NCBI GenBank assembly: GCA_964635055.1
Contig: CAZWMT010000011.1
Coordinates: 79,816 to 143,815, forward strand
Source: JAEUJM01 sp964635055
GTDB lineage: Bacteria; Actinomycetota; Acidimicrobiia; Acidimicrobiales; DATDAH01
Direction of reading: 5' to 3'
Length of the DNA stretch: 64,000 nt
Numbering within the stretch: the stretch's first letter is position 1; every line of letters begins with the position of its first letter. A program made the translations under genes and the position numbers. Shown here in pieces: positions 41,291-50,449 of this stretch. The notes beneath the pieces are model-generated. The model was not told the DNA's origin and made no database searches. It saw nothing but the letters and a program-made list of their open reading frames with translations.

Positions 41291-42052
41291 ATGATCGAGT
41301 ACGAGATCCAGGGCCACGTGGCCGTCCTCACCATCAACCGGCCGGAGGCCCGCAACGCGGTCAACGGCGAGGTGGCCAACGGTCTCGAGGCGGCCATCGA
41401 CCGGTTCGAGGCCGACGACGACGTGTGGGTCGCCATCCTCTGCGGCAACGGGCCGGTGTTCTGTGCCGGCGCCGACCTGAAGGCCATCAACGAGGGCCGG
41501 GGCGCCGAGCTGCAGACCGAGCGGGGCGGCTTCGCCGGGATCGCGCAGCGCCAGCGCACCAAGCCCATCATCGCCGCCGTCGACGGCCCGGCGCTGGCCG
41601 GCGGCACCGAGATCGTGCTGGCCTGCGACCTGCTGGTGGCGTCCACCGAGGCCCGCTTCGGCATCCCCGAGGCCAAGCGGTCGCTGGTGGCCGCCGGTGG
41701 CGGGCTGTTCCGCCTGCCGAAGAAGTTGCCGCCCAACATCGCCATGGAGCTGGCCCTCACCGGTGACCCCATCGACGCCGAGCGGGCCTACCACTTCGGC
41801 CTCGTCAACGAGTTGTGCGAGCCGGGCGCCGCCCTCGACACCGCCCTTGCGCTGGCCGCCCGCATCGAGGCCAACGCACCGCTGGCGGTCCGCGAGAGCC
41901 GGCGCCTGCTGTTGCAGTACGAGGAGCTCGACGTCGACGAGGGCATCCGCCAGTCGAACCAGGCCATCATGGGCCTCGCCGCCACCGCCGACTTCTCCGA
42001 GGGGCTCATGGCCTTCATCGAGAAGCGCCCCCCGAACTGGCAGGGCAAGTAG
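41291..42052 (+). CDS. Enoyl-CoA hydratase/isomerase (crotonase) family protein
   Basis: A 253-residue crotonase. The oxyanion-hole segments are NGPVFCAGADLKAI and DGPALAGGTEIVLACDL. In canonical hydratases a Glu follows GG; here GGTEIV gives Glu at the first catalytic position, and EAKRSLVAAGGG covers the second. It would hydrate trans-2-enoyl-CoA in fatty-acid breakdown or act as an isomerase. It ends with the usual dimerisation helix and RPPNWQGK, common in actinobacterial members. Confidence 0.92.
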   Translation: MIEYEIQGHVAVLTINRPEARNAVNGEVANGLEAAIDRFEADDDVWVAILCGNGPVFCAGADLKAINEGRGAELQTERGGFAGIAQRQRTKPIIAAVDGPALAGGTEIVLACDLLVASTEARFGIPEAKRSLVAAGGGLFRLPKKLPPNIAMELALTGDPIDAERAYHFGLVNELCEPGAALDTALALAARIEANAPLAVRESRRLLLQYEELDVDEGIRQSNQAIMGLAATADFSEGLMAFIEKRPPNWQGK

Positions 42053-42091
42053 CCGTCCCGGCGCACCGTCCGGGCCCTCAGGCGAGGGGGC

Positions 42092-42493
42092 TCAGACGAT
42101 GGTGCGCAGGATGTCGTGGTCGTGCAGGAACTCGGCGAGACCCGGGGCCAGGTTCATCTCGGCCACGTCCCACAGGGGCACCCAGCGGGCCTCGTCGGCG
42201 TCGTCGCCCGCCACGGGATCGGTGGCCTCGAGCACGGTGACCGCGAAGTCGAGGATCACCGCGTGGTGGTCGTCGTCGATGCGCTCGGCCCAGCCGACGA
42301 GCTCGCCGCACACGCCCTCGATGGCGGTCTCCTCGCGCAGCTCGCGGAGCACCGCCTCCTGCACGGTCTCGCCCGCCTCGATGCGGCCGCCCGGCACCGA
42401 CCAGGTGCCCGCCGCCGCTCCCCTCCCCCGCCGCACCAGCAGCAGCCGCTCGTCATCGACGACGATCGCCCCGACGCAGGCCTCAGGGCGCAT
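42092..42493 (-). CDS. NUDIX hydrolase
   Basis: A 133-residue NUDIX domain with box GGRIEAGETVQEAVLRELREE (positions 38-58 approximately; the G-x5-E-x7-REL-x-EE pattern is complete). The opening CVGAIVVDDERLLLVRRG and a PGG before the box are typical of MutT-like or ADP-ribose-type hydrolases. The substrate cannot be chosen. ATG at 42493 lies 11 nt inside the end of the acetyltransferase gene. Confidence 0.9.
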   Translation of the reverse strand: MRPEACVGAIVVDDERLLLVRRGRGAAAGTWSVPGGRIEAGETVQEAVLRELREETAIEGVCGELVGWAERIDDDHHAVILDFAVTVLEATDPVAGDDADEARWVPLWDVAEMNLAPGLAEFLHDHDILRTIV

Positions 42494-43130
42494 CGCCGGC
42501 GTCGTCCCCGACCTCGTCCCCGACCTCGTCGGCGAGTTCGTCGCCGACCTCGACGTCGGCGTCCTCGACCGACCCGTCGACCTGAGGGCCGGTGCGCTCA
42601 CCGTCGTCGGGCCCACCCACCTCGGGCTCACCGTCGTCGGGCCCACCCTCCACCGCGTCGTCGAAGGCCCGGTGGACGACGATGGCGCGGGCCACGAGGC
42701 CGAAGGCCTCGAAGAAGTTCTTGGTGGGGCGGTTGCCGGGTAGCGCCACCGAGTCGACCCCGAAGCACCCCTGCTCCTCGCACCAGTCCACGAGCAGGGT
42801 CATCATCGCCTCGCCGACCCCCACGCCACGGAAGTCGGGCTCGACGAACAGGTCACCGATGACGCCCAGGCGACCGCCGTCGCGCAATTCGTTGAACCGG
42901 GCGACGCCGTAGCCCACCACCGAGTCGTCGACCGAGCCGACCACCACCAGGTGGTCGTGGTCGGCCAGGGCCGCCCGCAGCGCGTCCTCGACGGGCTCGG
43001 CTCGTCCGGCCGTCCTGGCCCACACGTCGCCACCCTTGGTGGGCCGCAGCTCGGCGATCGTGTCGCGGGCCAGCTCGGCGAGCCGCTCCAGGTCGGTGGC
43101 GTTGGCCACGCGTGCTGCCTCCAGGGGCAT
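42483..43130 (-). CDS. GNAT acetyltransferase with acidic C-terminal tail
   Basis: A 215-residue protein with a GNAT domain in the first 155 residues: the acetyl-CoA loop is in DLFVEPDFRGVGVGEAMM, followed by CFGVDSVALPGNRPTKNFFEAFGF-like strands. The last 55 residues are a run of Asp/Glu/Gly (GGPDDGEPEVGGPDDGERT and on) without a recognised fold. The tail may be a disordered interaction segment. ATG at 43130 overlaps the stop of the gene upstream (ATGA). Confidence 0.82.
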   Translation of the reverse strand: MPLEAARVANATDLERLAELARDTIAELRPTKGGDVWARTAGRAEPVEDALRAALADHDHLVVVGSVDDSVVGYGVARFNELRDGGRLGVIGDLFVEPDFRGVGVGEAMMTLLVDWCEEQGCFGVDSVALPGNRPTKNFFEAFGLVARAIVVHRAFDDAVEGGPDDGEPEVGGPDDGERTGPQVDGSVEDADVEVGDELADEVGDEVGDDAGDAP

Positions 43131-43651
43131 CACGAGGCCTGCAGCTGCGCGATCTTGTTCAAGATGGTCTGGCGGCCGCGGGTGCCGCGCTCGTAGGCCC
43201 GGACCGCCTCCAGCTCCTCGGGCCCGAGGCCCTCGAGGCGGGGCATCACCTGGAACGCCGAGAGGCTGTCATAGCCCGGGATGGCGAGGTCTCGGCCGTC
43301 CGCCCGTGGCTCGTCGTCGCGCACCAGGTGCAGGTCGGCACCCTCGGCCCCCTCGACCGTGTCGTCGTCGTCCGGCACCGGCCCGGCGGCTTCGGGGTCG
43401 TCGTCCTCGGGGCGGAAGCCGGCGATGTTCAGCAGGCCCAGGACCAGGCCCTGGGCGTCCTGCATCGTCTGTTGCACCCGTGCCTCGCCCCGCCGGACGG
43501 CGTACTTGCCGACCACCCGGGTGAACTGCACCTGGCGACGCCCGCGGTCGGCCAGGTCGGGGAAGAGCCGGCGCCCGTCGAGGGCCAGTCCGAGGGGCGC
43601 GAAGACCACCGCGTCCGCCAGCCGGGACACCACGGGACGCTCGTCGGGCAT
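43130..43651 (-). CDS. Conserved-looking protein of unknown function, downstream of DUF4193
   Basis: A 173-residue protein. The first 80 residues (SRLADAVVFAPLGLALDGRR and the helix around QFTRVVGKYAVRRGEARVQQ) suggest a small helical domain; an acidic linker follows (EDDDPEAAGPVPDDDD). It ends with GLGPEELEAVRAYERGTRGR and QTILNKIAQL, a C-terminal helix seen in other short actinobacterial proteins. No function is proposed. Tight spacing to DUF4193 (4 bp) and to the acetyltransferase gene (ATGA) implies one operon. Confidence 0.68.
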   Translation of the reverse strand: MPDERPVVSRLADAVVFAPLGLALDGRRLFPDLADRGRRQVQFTRVVGKYAVRRGEARVQQTMQDAQGLVLGLLNIAGFRPEDDDPEAAGPVPDDDDTVEGAEGADLHLVRDDEPRADGRDLAIPGYDSLSAFQVMPRLEGLGPEELEAVRAYERGTRGRQTILNKIAQLQAS

Positions 43652-43655
43652 GGGC

Positions 43656-44120
43656 TCAGACGCAGTCGAGGCAGAGTTGGTTGGCCTCGTCGGCCAGCTG
43701 GCTGGGGTGCTTGACGAGGAAGCACGACTGGCACACGAACTCGCCAGGGCGCTTGGGCTGGATGCGGCCACCGCCCTCGCCGCCGTCGGGCTCGGGGGCG
43801 ACCTGGTCCTCCTCCTCGTCCTCGTCCTCGTCGTCGGTGGCGGCGATCCGGTCCTTCAGGATCGCATCGAGGTCGGCCTCGACGTCGTCGGGGTCGGGCT
43901 CGTCGTCGTCCTCCTCCTCGGCGTCGGCCTTGGCCGTCACCGGCTTCTCGACGATCTCGTCGACGTCGTCGTCGACGACCACGTCGTCGACGAGGTCCTC
44001 CGCGAGGTCGGTGTCCTCGACGAGGTCGTCGTCGACCAGATCCTCGTCGTCGAGCTCCTCGTCGAGGTCCTCGGCGATGAAGTCCTCGTCCTCGATCATC
44101 TCGTCTACGTCGTCAGCCAT
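43656..44120 (-). CDS. DUF4193 family protein
   Basis: A 154-residue protein. The C-terminal domain DVEADLDAILKDRIA plus RIQPKRPGEF and FVCQSCFLVKHPSQLAD, ending CLDCV, is the actinobacterial DUF4193 signature with a CxxC...CxxC zinc site. The first 75 residues are almost entirely Asp/Glu/Val, much longer than in typical members of about 100 residues. Its function is unknown. Shine-Dalgarno AGGA lies near the ATG at 44120. Confidence 0.9.
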   Translation of the reverse strand: MADDVDEMIEDEDFIAEDLDEELDDEDLVDDDLVEDTDLAEDLVDDVVVDDDVDEIVEKPVTAKADAEEEDDDEPDPDDVEADLDAILKDRIAATDDEDEDEEEDQVAPEPDGGEGGGRIQPKRPGEFVCQSCFLVKHPSQLADEANQLCLDCV

Positions 44121-44247
44121 GGTGTCCTAGGTGAGTTGTCGCCGCGCCACCGGAAGATGCCGCGGCGGGGATGATAGGCACACGACAGGCGAGTCGTGCG
44201 CCTCGTGTGGTTCGCAGCGCCATTCGGTGCCGGAGCGCTCGGTCGAC

Positions 44248-45861
44248 TCAGCTGCGGCCGAGGCGGCGGTCCTCCGCCCGGCGCTCCGACTGCAGGCGCT
44301 CGAGCTCGGTCTCGGCCGAGTGGTCGACGAAGGTCATCATCTCCGCGACGGCGTGATGGCCGGCCTGCTCGGCGATGAGCCGGTGCATCTCCTGGCCCAC
44401 CAGGCGGTAGGCGGGGTGCCCCTGCGGGGTGGTGCGCAGCTCGATCAGGTGCATGGCCGCGCGGGCGTTGAGGTTGAGCACGAAGCGCACCTTGTAGGCG
44501 AGCGACACGGCGTAGGACGCCTGCTCCGGGAACGGTCCCGCCAGCGAGTCGTAGAGGGCGGCCGAGCGCTCCATCGCCTCGTCGAAGCGCGGCCTCGCGC
44601 CCGCATCGTCCACCGCCCCCGGCCTCGTGAAGCCGTGGTGCGGGGTCAGCCGTTGCCACTCGATGGTGAGCATCCGGTGGCGCTGGAGGTCGCGGAACGC
44701 GCCGTAGTCGGCCAGGACGTCGAAGCGGTAGAAGGGCCGCTCGAGCGCCCGACCGGGCTTGTGCCGGCGGTTGGCCCGGTCGCCCACGTAGGCCCGCACG
44801 ACCGCGAGGCGCTCGTCGGCGCCCATGTCCCGCACCCGCTGCTCGATCTGGGTCTCGGGCAGGTCGAGGTGCGGGTAGAGCATGGCCGCCACCAACTTCA
44901 CCTCGGCGTCCGGGTCGAAATCGGTCAGCGTCACCACCGGGGCCTCGTCGACCTCGGTGCGACCGGCCGGGAAGAGGCGGCCGGCCACGTCCTGCATCGC
45001 GTCGTGGGTCGACGACAGGTACCGGCTCCACGCCACGCCGCGGTCGTCCAGGTCGACCCGCTTGAGGAACGAGGGGATGACCTTGCGCAACTCGGTGAGC
45101 ATCATGTCGGCATAGGCCCGGGCCTCCGGCAGCGGGTGGGCCCGCATCCGCAGGAGCAACTGCTCGTAGGCCTGGCCGGTGCCGTAGATCCCGACGTTGG
45201 ACAGCGACGCCGCGGGCAGGATGCCCCGCAGCGCATCGAAGGCCTTGGCCCGGACCGCCTGGCGGTACACGAAGTCGGAGTCGTCGGGGTCTTTGGGGTA
45301 CTGGTCGCGGAACCACTCCTGCAGCACCGGCAACAGCTCGCCGTAGGTGTCGAACAGACGGTCCATGTCGCCCACGTAGCGGGTGCCCAGCGACGATCCC
45401 AGCACCGCGGGGTCACGGTAGAACCGGTACCGCCCCCCGATCCGGGCGTCGTAGGCGATGTAGCGGGTGGATTGCTCCAGGTAGGCCATCAGCCGGCCCC
45501 ACTCGAGCACCTTGGTCAGCAGGTTCGACGCCTGCTCGCACGCCAGGTGCACGCCCCCGAGTTGGGCCACCGAGTCGTCGCCGTAGTCGAAGAACACCCG
45601 GTCATAGAGGTCCTCGGCCCGACGCAGGCCCACGGTGGCGTCGATGCTGATGTCGCCGCTGATGTCGAGGTCGCCCACGAACTCGTCGAGGAAGAGGCGG
45701 CGCAGGCTCTTCGGCGACCGGGAGTAGCGGGCGAACAGCGCGCCCTTCACCACCTCGGGCAGGTTGACGAGCGCGAAGACGGGGCCGTCGAGGTTCGTGA
45801 AGTAGCGCCGCAGGATGTCGGCCTCGTCGGGCTCGTACTCCTCGGCGACGTAGACACTCAC
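44248..45861 (-). CDS. Tandem ThyX-like (FAD-dependent thymidylate synthase family) protein
   Basis: A 537-residue protein, about twice the length of standard ThyX (220-250). The first half has LFARYSRSPKSLRRLFLDEF where the ThyX signature is expected; the second half has LQRHRMLTIEWQRL, close to the RHRxxSxxExxR signature. DDSVAQLGGVHLACEQASN and NLNARAAMHLIELR resemble flavin-binding helices. Whether it makes dTMP is unknown: the double length and altered motifs could mean a different flavoenzyme. GGGGAG precedes the GTG start. It stands alone between DUF4193 and the amidohydrolase. Confidence 0.75.
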   Translation of the reverse strand: MSVYVAEEYEPDEADILRRYFTNLDGPVFALVNLPEVVKGALFARYSRSPKSLRRLFLDEFVGDLDISGDISIDATVGLRRAEDLYDRVFFDYGDDSVAQLGGVHLACEQASNLLTKVLEWGRLMAYLEQSTRYIAYDARIGGRYRFYRDPAVLGSSLGTRYVGDMDRLFDTYGELLPVLQEWFRDQYPKDPDDSDFVYRQAVRAKAFDALRGILPAASLSNVGIYGTGQAYEQLLLRMRAHPLPEARAYADMMLTELRKVIPSFLKRVDLDDRGVAWSRYLSSTHDAMQDVAGRLFPAGRTEVDEAPVVTLTDFDPDAEVKLVAAMLYPHLDLPETQIEQRVRDMGADERLAVVRAYVGDRANRRHKPGRALERPFYRFDVLADYGAFRDLQRHRMLTIEWQRLTPHHGFTRPGAVDDAGARPRFDEAMERSAALYDSLAGPFPEQASYAVSLAYKVRFVLNLNARAAMHLIELRTTPQGHPAYRLVGQEMHRLIAEQAGHHAVAEMMTFVDHSAETELERLQSERRAEDRRLGRS

Positions 45862-45943
45862 GTGGGGTGCTCCCCGGGTCGCTTCACGACGGCCGAGGTT
45901 ACGGCGCGCGTGGGTCCGTGGCGGGGATCACCCCGCGGGCCGG

Positions 45944-47125
45944 TCAGCGCTCGTGGGCGGCGACGAACTCGTCTCTGGCCGCCGCGACCCGCTCGGGCGC
46001 CAGCCACAGGTCGCCGACCGTCATCGCCAGCGCCTTGGCGCCGTCGATCACGGCCAGGTCGCCGGCCTCGGACGCGGCGTAGGCGGTGAACTCGGGCGAG
46101 TGGATCGACACGTTCGGCGGCGACACCGCGATCATCGGGTGGATCGAGGGCACCAGGTGGCTGACGTTGCCCATGTCGGTGCTGCCGACCACTCCGGGGA
46201 CGTCGGCCGGGTCGAGCAGGGTGCGGCCCGTCGAGGCCGCGTTGGCCCGGTAGAGGTCGACCAACGTGGGGTTGTCGGCCATGTCCGCGTACGCCGGCTC
46301 CTCCCAGTGGTGGGTCATGGTGCAGCCGGCGGCGTCGGCGCCGGCCTGCAGGCAGGCCAGCACCCGCTCCTTCAGCGGCTCGAGGGTCCGCAGCGTGCCC
46401 GATCGCACGTACCAGTGGGCCGAGGCCTCCTTGGGCACGATGTTGGGCTTGTCGCCCGACTTCAGGAACACCCCGTGCACCCGCTCGTTGGGCCGGATGT
46501 GCTGGCGCAGGGCGGCCACGTTCATGTAGCCGAGCACCGCGGCGTCGAGGGCGTTGCGCCCCCGGTGCGGGTAGGCCGCGGCGTGCGACGCCACGCCCTC
46601 GTACTCGACGAACACCTGCTGGATGGCGATGGCGTTCATCGAGATCAGGTCGCCCCCGGCGGGGTGCACCATCATCGCCGCGTCCACCCCGTCGAAGGCC
46701 CCTCCGTCGGCCATGAGCACCTTGCCGCCCCCGCCCTCCTCGGCGGGGGTACCCAGGATGACGACGGTGCCCCCCAGCTCGTCGGCGAGGGCGGCCGCGG
46801 CGAGCCCCGCGCCGAGGCCCGCCGTGGCGATGATGTTGTGGCCGCAGGCGTGGCCCACGCCCGGGAGCGCGTCGTACTCGCACAGCACCGCGATGGTGGG
46901 GCCCGCGGTGCCGGCCCGCGCCGCGAACGCGGTCTCGAGCCCGTAGGCGTGGCGCTCGACCGCCAGTCCCTCGCCTTCGAGGATGCCCGTGAGCAGGTCG
47001 TGGGCGAAGTGCTCCTCGAAGGCCAGCTCGGGGTGCTCGTGGAGTTGGTGGGAGGCGTCGATCAACAGATCGGCCCGGCGGTCGACCTCGTCCGCCAGCC
47101 GCACCTTCGCTGTTGCCAGGTCCAT
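45944..47125 (-). CDS. M20 family amidohydrolase (aminobenzoyl-glutamate-hydrolase-like)
   Basis: A 393-residue zinc peptidase/amidohydrolase. Metal ligands appear as GHACGHN, EEGGGGK, HPAGGD and a late His; the dimerisation domain contains ASHAAAYPHRGRNALDA. The layout is that of the M20D group (aminoacylases, p-aminobenzoyl-glutamate hydrolase). GTG at 47134 lies inside the candidate -10 TAGGGT, so the ATG at 47125 (7 nt after it) is preferred. Confidence 0.88.
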   Translation of the reverse strand: MDLATAKVRLADEVDRRADLLIDASHQLHEHPELAFEEHFAHDLLTGILEGEGLAVERHAYGLETAFAARAGTAGPTIAVLCEYDALPGVGHACGHNIIATAGLGAGLAAAALADELGGTVVILGTPAEEGGGGKVLMADGGAFDGVDAAMMVHPAGGDLISMNAIAIQQVFVEYEGVASHAAAYPHRGRNALDAAVLGYMNVAALRQHIRPNERVHGVFLKSGDKPNIVPKEASAHWYVRSGTLRTLEPLKERVLACLQAGADAAGCTMTHHWEEPAYADMADNPTLVDLYRANAASTGRTLLDPADVPGVVGSTDMGNVSHLVPSIHPMIAVSPPNVSIHSPEFTAYAASEAGDLAVIDGAKALAMTVGDLWLAPERVAAARDEFVAAHER

Positions 47126-47132
47126 GGCCCGC

Positions 47133-47138
47133 ACCCTA
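47133..47138 (-). promoter_or_regulatory. Leaderless -10 hexamer TAGGGT for the M20 gene
   Basis: Minus-strand TAGGGT, 7 nt, then ATG at 47125. Confidence 0.5.
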
Positions 47139-47174
47139 CCGATGACGGGCCGGCCGATCGTGCCCGTCTCACGA

Positions 47175-47789
47175 TCACACCACCACGGTCAGCGCGTCCT
47201 CCTCGACACGTATCGACAGGCGGCGGGCCGTACCGGGAAGGCGCCGGCCGTCGAGCCAGACCCCGCACTGGGGTACCAGGTCGAGTTGGGTGGCGGCGAC
47301 ACGCCGCTCGACGATGCCCGGATGGGGCACGTGCGTGCCCTGGGGCAGCCGCCGCCACGCCTTGCCCCGGTCGCGCAGCGAGAGGTCGGCGGTGAGCAGG
47401 TCGAGCGACCCGTCGTTGGGGTGGGCGCGTGGGGCCACGTCCCAGTCGCCGAGCCACTGCGCGTTCATCGCCGCCACGATCGTCCCCCACCACCAGGATC
47501 GCCGGGCGACCAGGTGGGACACGAACCAGTGCTGGCGACCGTCGACGAGGACCGAGCCGAGGTCGACCTCGACACGGGTTCCCTCGGGTGACCGCAGGCG
47601 GGCCTCGACGCCGCGACCACCGAGCGTGCGGCACAGGTCACCACCCAGGAGGCCCAGCGGCGGCACGGGCTCCCCGGCTCTGCGGGCTCGTTCGACGACG
47701 TCCCGGGCCTCGGCATCGGTGGACACGACCACACCGTCGGGCGGCAGGGCGCCGTGGACCCCCCACTCCTGGCCCTTGCGGATCGTCAC
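47175..47789 (-). CDS. DAG-kinase C-domain-like protein without the catalytic half
   Basis: A 204-residue protein. Segments RAHPNDGSLDLLTADLS, HPGIVERRVAATQLDL and GVWLDGRRLPG resemble the C-terminal beta-rich domain of YegS/DAG-kinase-like lipid kinases, including the NDG and LDG turns. The N-terminal ATP-binding domain with GGDGT is absent. It may be a regulatory or binding relative; no activity is claimed. The GTG at 47789 is the start nearest to the conserved region and is not firmly fixed. Confidence 0.6.
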   Translation of the reverse strand: MTIRKGQEWGVHGALPPDGVVVSTDAEARDVVERARRAGEPVPPLGLLGGDLCRTLGGRGVEARLRSPEGTRVEVDLGSVLVDGRQHWFVSHLVARRSWWWGTIVAAMNAQWLGDWDVAPRAHPNDGSLDLLTADLSLRDRGKAWRRLPQGTHVPHPGIVERRVAATQLDLVPQCGVWLDGRRLPGTARRLSIRVEEDALTVVV

Positions 47790-47829
47790 CGCTCGCTGCC
47801 GATCATCGCAGCCACCGCCCCGTGCCCAC

Positions 47830-50448
47830 TCACGCCGGCGTCCCCTCCCCCACCACCGACGAGGCGGCCACCACGCCCCGGAAGATCGTGTCGGCCGCGG
47901 CACGAGCGGTGCGGCCGGTGGCGGGCTCGGGCGCCACGTCGCCGATCTGGCGGAGCAGGTCGATGAGCTGCTTGGCGTTGCGCACGAAGTCGCCGCCCGA
48001 GAGCTCCTCGTCGTCGAGCACCTCGTCGAGGGGCTCGCCCGCGGCCCAGGCGTGGGCCAGGGCGCAGAACCCGGCGTCCGGCGGGCGCGTGAGCGGGAGA
48101 CCGGCGTGGTGCTCGTCCGCGTTCACTGCCGCGGCCAGGCGCTCGATGTCGCCGAACCGCTCGCGCACCCGGCCCGACGGGAACCACGGCGGAGGCGGCG
48201 GCGCGGCGCTGCGGTGCTCGTAGGTGAAGCACGACACGAGTCCGGCGAGGGCCGCCGGATCGAGGCCGTCGAGGGCGCCGGTGGCCAGGCTCTCGGCGAT
48301 GAGCAGGTCGCTCTCGTGGTAGATGCGGGCCAACACGTCACCGCGACGGGTGAGCTGCCAGCCGTCGAGGTGACCCCACGCCTCCAGCAGCGTGAGGACA
48401 CGATCGAATTGGCGGGCCAGCGACTCGGTGCGGCCCCGGACCTGCCGCTCGATGTCAGCGACCTCCCGCGCCGCCCGATCGGCCCGCTTGGCGGCGGCCA
48501 GGTGGGCCTCGAGGTCGGGGCAGCCCGCCACCGGGTGGTCGACGGTGGCAGGGTCGTTCGCGTCGGCACCACGCGCCGTCGCCCCAACGGGCGCCTGGTG
48601 GGTCGCGCGGATCGTGGCCCGGCGCAGCTCGTCGGCCGCGGCCCGCCGGAACTTGTCGTTGTTGGGCGCGTAGGGCGCCGGCAGCTCGATGTGGCCCACG
48701 GCCGCCGGCGGGGCCGTGAAATCGTTGGCGCCGAGGGTGAGCACCTTGCGGCCGGTGGTGATCGCCCGCACCCGGACCGCACCCCGTTGGCGGTGGGCCA
48801 CCGAGAGCACGAGCACCCGATCGTGGCCGTCGGCGGGGATCACGTCCCCGGGGTGAAGCGCGGCCAGCCCGGCCTCCACCATCCCGCGGGGCACCGAGCG
48901 CCGGCGCGGCGCCGGCGCCGGCAGCAGGGCCCGGTACTCATCGAGGTCACCCCGGTCGCAGCGGGCCTCGGCCCGCAACTGGGCGACCCGCTGCGAGCGC
49001 TTCTCCAGGCGACGCTCCAGCCGCACCACGTCGCGGTCCGCCCGGTACTGGGCGAAGGAGAGGTTCAACAGGTGGTGGGCCTGGTCCGGCGGGTACCGGC
49101 GAACCAGGTTCGCGGCCATGTTGTAGGTCGGCCGGAACGCCGACGAGAGCTCGAAGGTGCGGCTGGCGGCCAGCCCCGCGACCTGACCGAACGAGACGAA
49201 GGGCGACCACAGCACGATGGCGTGGCCGATGTCGTCGATGCCCCGACGTCCGGCCCGGCCGGTGATCTGGGTGTATTGGCCGGGGGTCAGCAGCTCGTGA
49301 TGGTCGCCGGTGAACTTCGACAGCTTCTCGATCACCACCGTGCGGGCCGGCATGTTGATGCCGAGGGCCAGGGTCTCCGTGGCGAACACCACCTTCACCA
49401 GCCCTTCGACGAAGCAGGCCTCGACCGCCTCCTTGAACGGCGGCACCATGCCCGCGTGGTGAGCGGCGATGCCGGCGTCGAGGCCGGCGCGGAAGCGCGC
49501 GTAGCCGAGCACGTCGAGGTCGTCGTCGGTGAGCGGCGCCACCCGCTGGTCGACGATCTCGGCGATGCGCTCGCGCTCGGTGGCCGAGGTCAGGCGCAGC
49601 CCGGTGCCGAGCAGGTTGGCGGCGGCGTCGTCGCACGCCGCCCGGCTGAAGATGAAGTAGATGGCCGGCAGCAGCGTGCGGGCAACCAGCTCGTCGACCA
49701 CCTCGAGGCGTCGGGGCGTGTAGTACCGCCGGCGTGGCCGCCCGCGCCGCGGCCCGGAGCGGACACGCTCGGCGTCGAACTGGTCGCCCTCCGGGTTCGG
49801 GCGACCGTCGACGAGGGTCGGCAGGAGCACCGGGGCGTCGGTCTCCCGGTCGCCGACCAGGTACAGGTTGGCCAGCTCGACCGGACGCTCGTGCTCTATG
49901 ACCGTGGCCGTCGGCCCCCGGATGGTGGCGATCCAGTCGGCCAGCTCGTGGGCGTTGGACACGGTGGCCGACAGGCACACGAGCCGCACGCCGGCCGGGA
50001 GGTGGATCATCACCTCCTCCCACACCGGTCCCCGGTAGGCGTCCTGCAGGTAGTGCACCTCGTCGAGCACCACGAACTGCAGGTGGTCGAGGGCGGCCGA
50101 GGCGCCGTAGATCATGTTGCGCAGCACCTCGGTGGTCATGACCACGATCGGCGCGTCGCCGTTCACCGCGTTGTCGCCGGTCAGCAGCCCGACCGCGTCG
50201 GTGCCGTGGCGGCGCACCAGATCGGCGTACTTCTGGTTGGAGAGCGCCTTGATGGGCGTCGTGTAGAAGATCCGGGCATCGTCACCCCGATCGATCGTGA
50301 CCTGCACGGCGTGCTCGGCGATCACCGTCTTACCAGCGCCGGTCGGCGCCGCGACCAGCACCGACTGGCCCGCGTCCAGCGCGGCGATGGCTTCGCGCTG
50401 GAAGGGGTCGAGGGGGAAGGCGTAGGGGGCGGCCGTCGGGTCGGCCAC
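47830..50448 (-). CDS. helY: Ski2/Mtr4-like RNA helicase HelY
   Basis: An 872-residue superfamily 2 helicase: motif I APTGAGKT, motif II DEVH in VVLDEVHYLQD, motif III LSATVSN, motif VI QITGRAGRRGID. The C-terminal half has the Ski2-type domain seen in mycobacterial HelY. It would unwind structured RNA using ATP; its exact role is not known. GTG at 50448 lies 2 nt from the tatC stop; the earlier in-frame region overlaps tatC and is rejected. The helY-tatC-tatA order is the same as in mycobacteria. Confidence 0.92.
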   Translation of the reverse strand: MADPTAAPYAFPLDPFQREAIAALDAGQSVLVAAPTGAGKTVIAEHAVQVTIDRGDDARIFYTTPIKALSNQKYADLVRRHGTDAVGLLTGDNAVNGDAPIVVMTTEVLRNMIYGASAALDHLQFVVLDEVHYLQDAYRGPVWEEVMIHLPAGVRLVCLSATVSNAHELADWIATIRGPTATVIEHERPVELANLYLVGDRETDAPVLLPTLVDGRPNPEGDQFDAERVRSGPRRGRPRRRYYTPRRLEVVDELVARTLLPAIYFIFSRAACDDAAANLLGTGLRLTSATERERIAEIVDQRVAPLTDDDLDVLGYARFRAGLDAGIAAHHAGMVPPFKEAVEACFVEGLVKVVFATETLALGINMPARTVVIEKLSKFTGDHHELLTPGQYTQITGRAGRRGIDDIGHAIVLWSPFVSFGQVAGLAASRTFELSSAFRPTYNMAANLVRRYPPDQAHHLLNLSFAQYRADRDVVRLERRLEKRSQRVAQLRAEARCDRGDLDEYRALLPAPAPRRRSVPRGMVEAGLAALHPGDVIPADGHDRVLVLSVAHRQRGAVRVRAITTGRKVLTLGANDFTAPPAAVGHIELPAPYAPNNDKFRRAAADELRRATIRATHQAPVGATARGADANDPATVDHPVAGCPDLEAHLAAAKRADRAAREVADIERQVRGRTESLARQFDRVLTLLEAWGHLDGWQLTRRGDVLARIYHESDLLIAESLATGALDGLDPAALAGLVSCFTYEHRSAAPPPPPWFPSGRVRERFGDIERLAAAVNADEHHAGLPLTRPPDAGFCALAHAWAAGEPLDEVLDDEELSGGDFVRNAKQLIDLLRQIGDVAPEPATGRTARAAADTIFRGVVAASSVVGEGTPA

Positions 50449-50449
50449 G

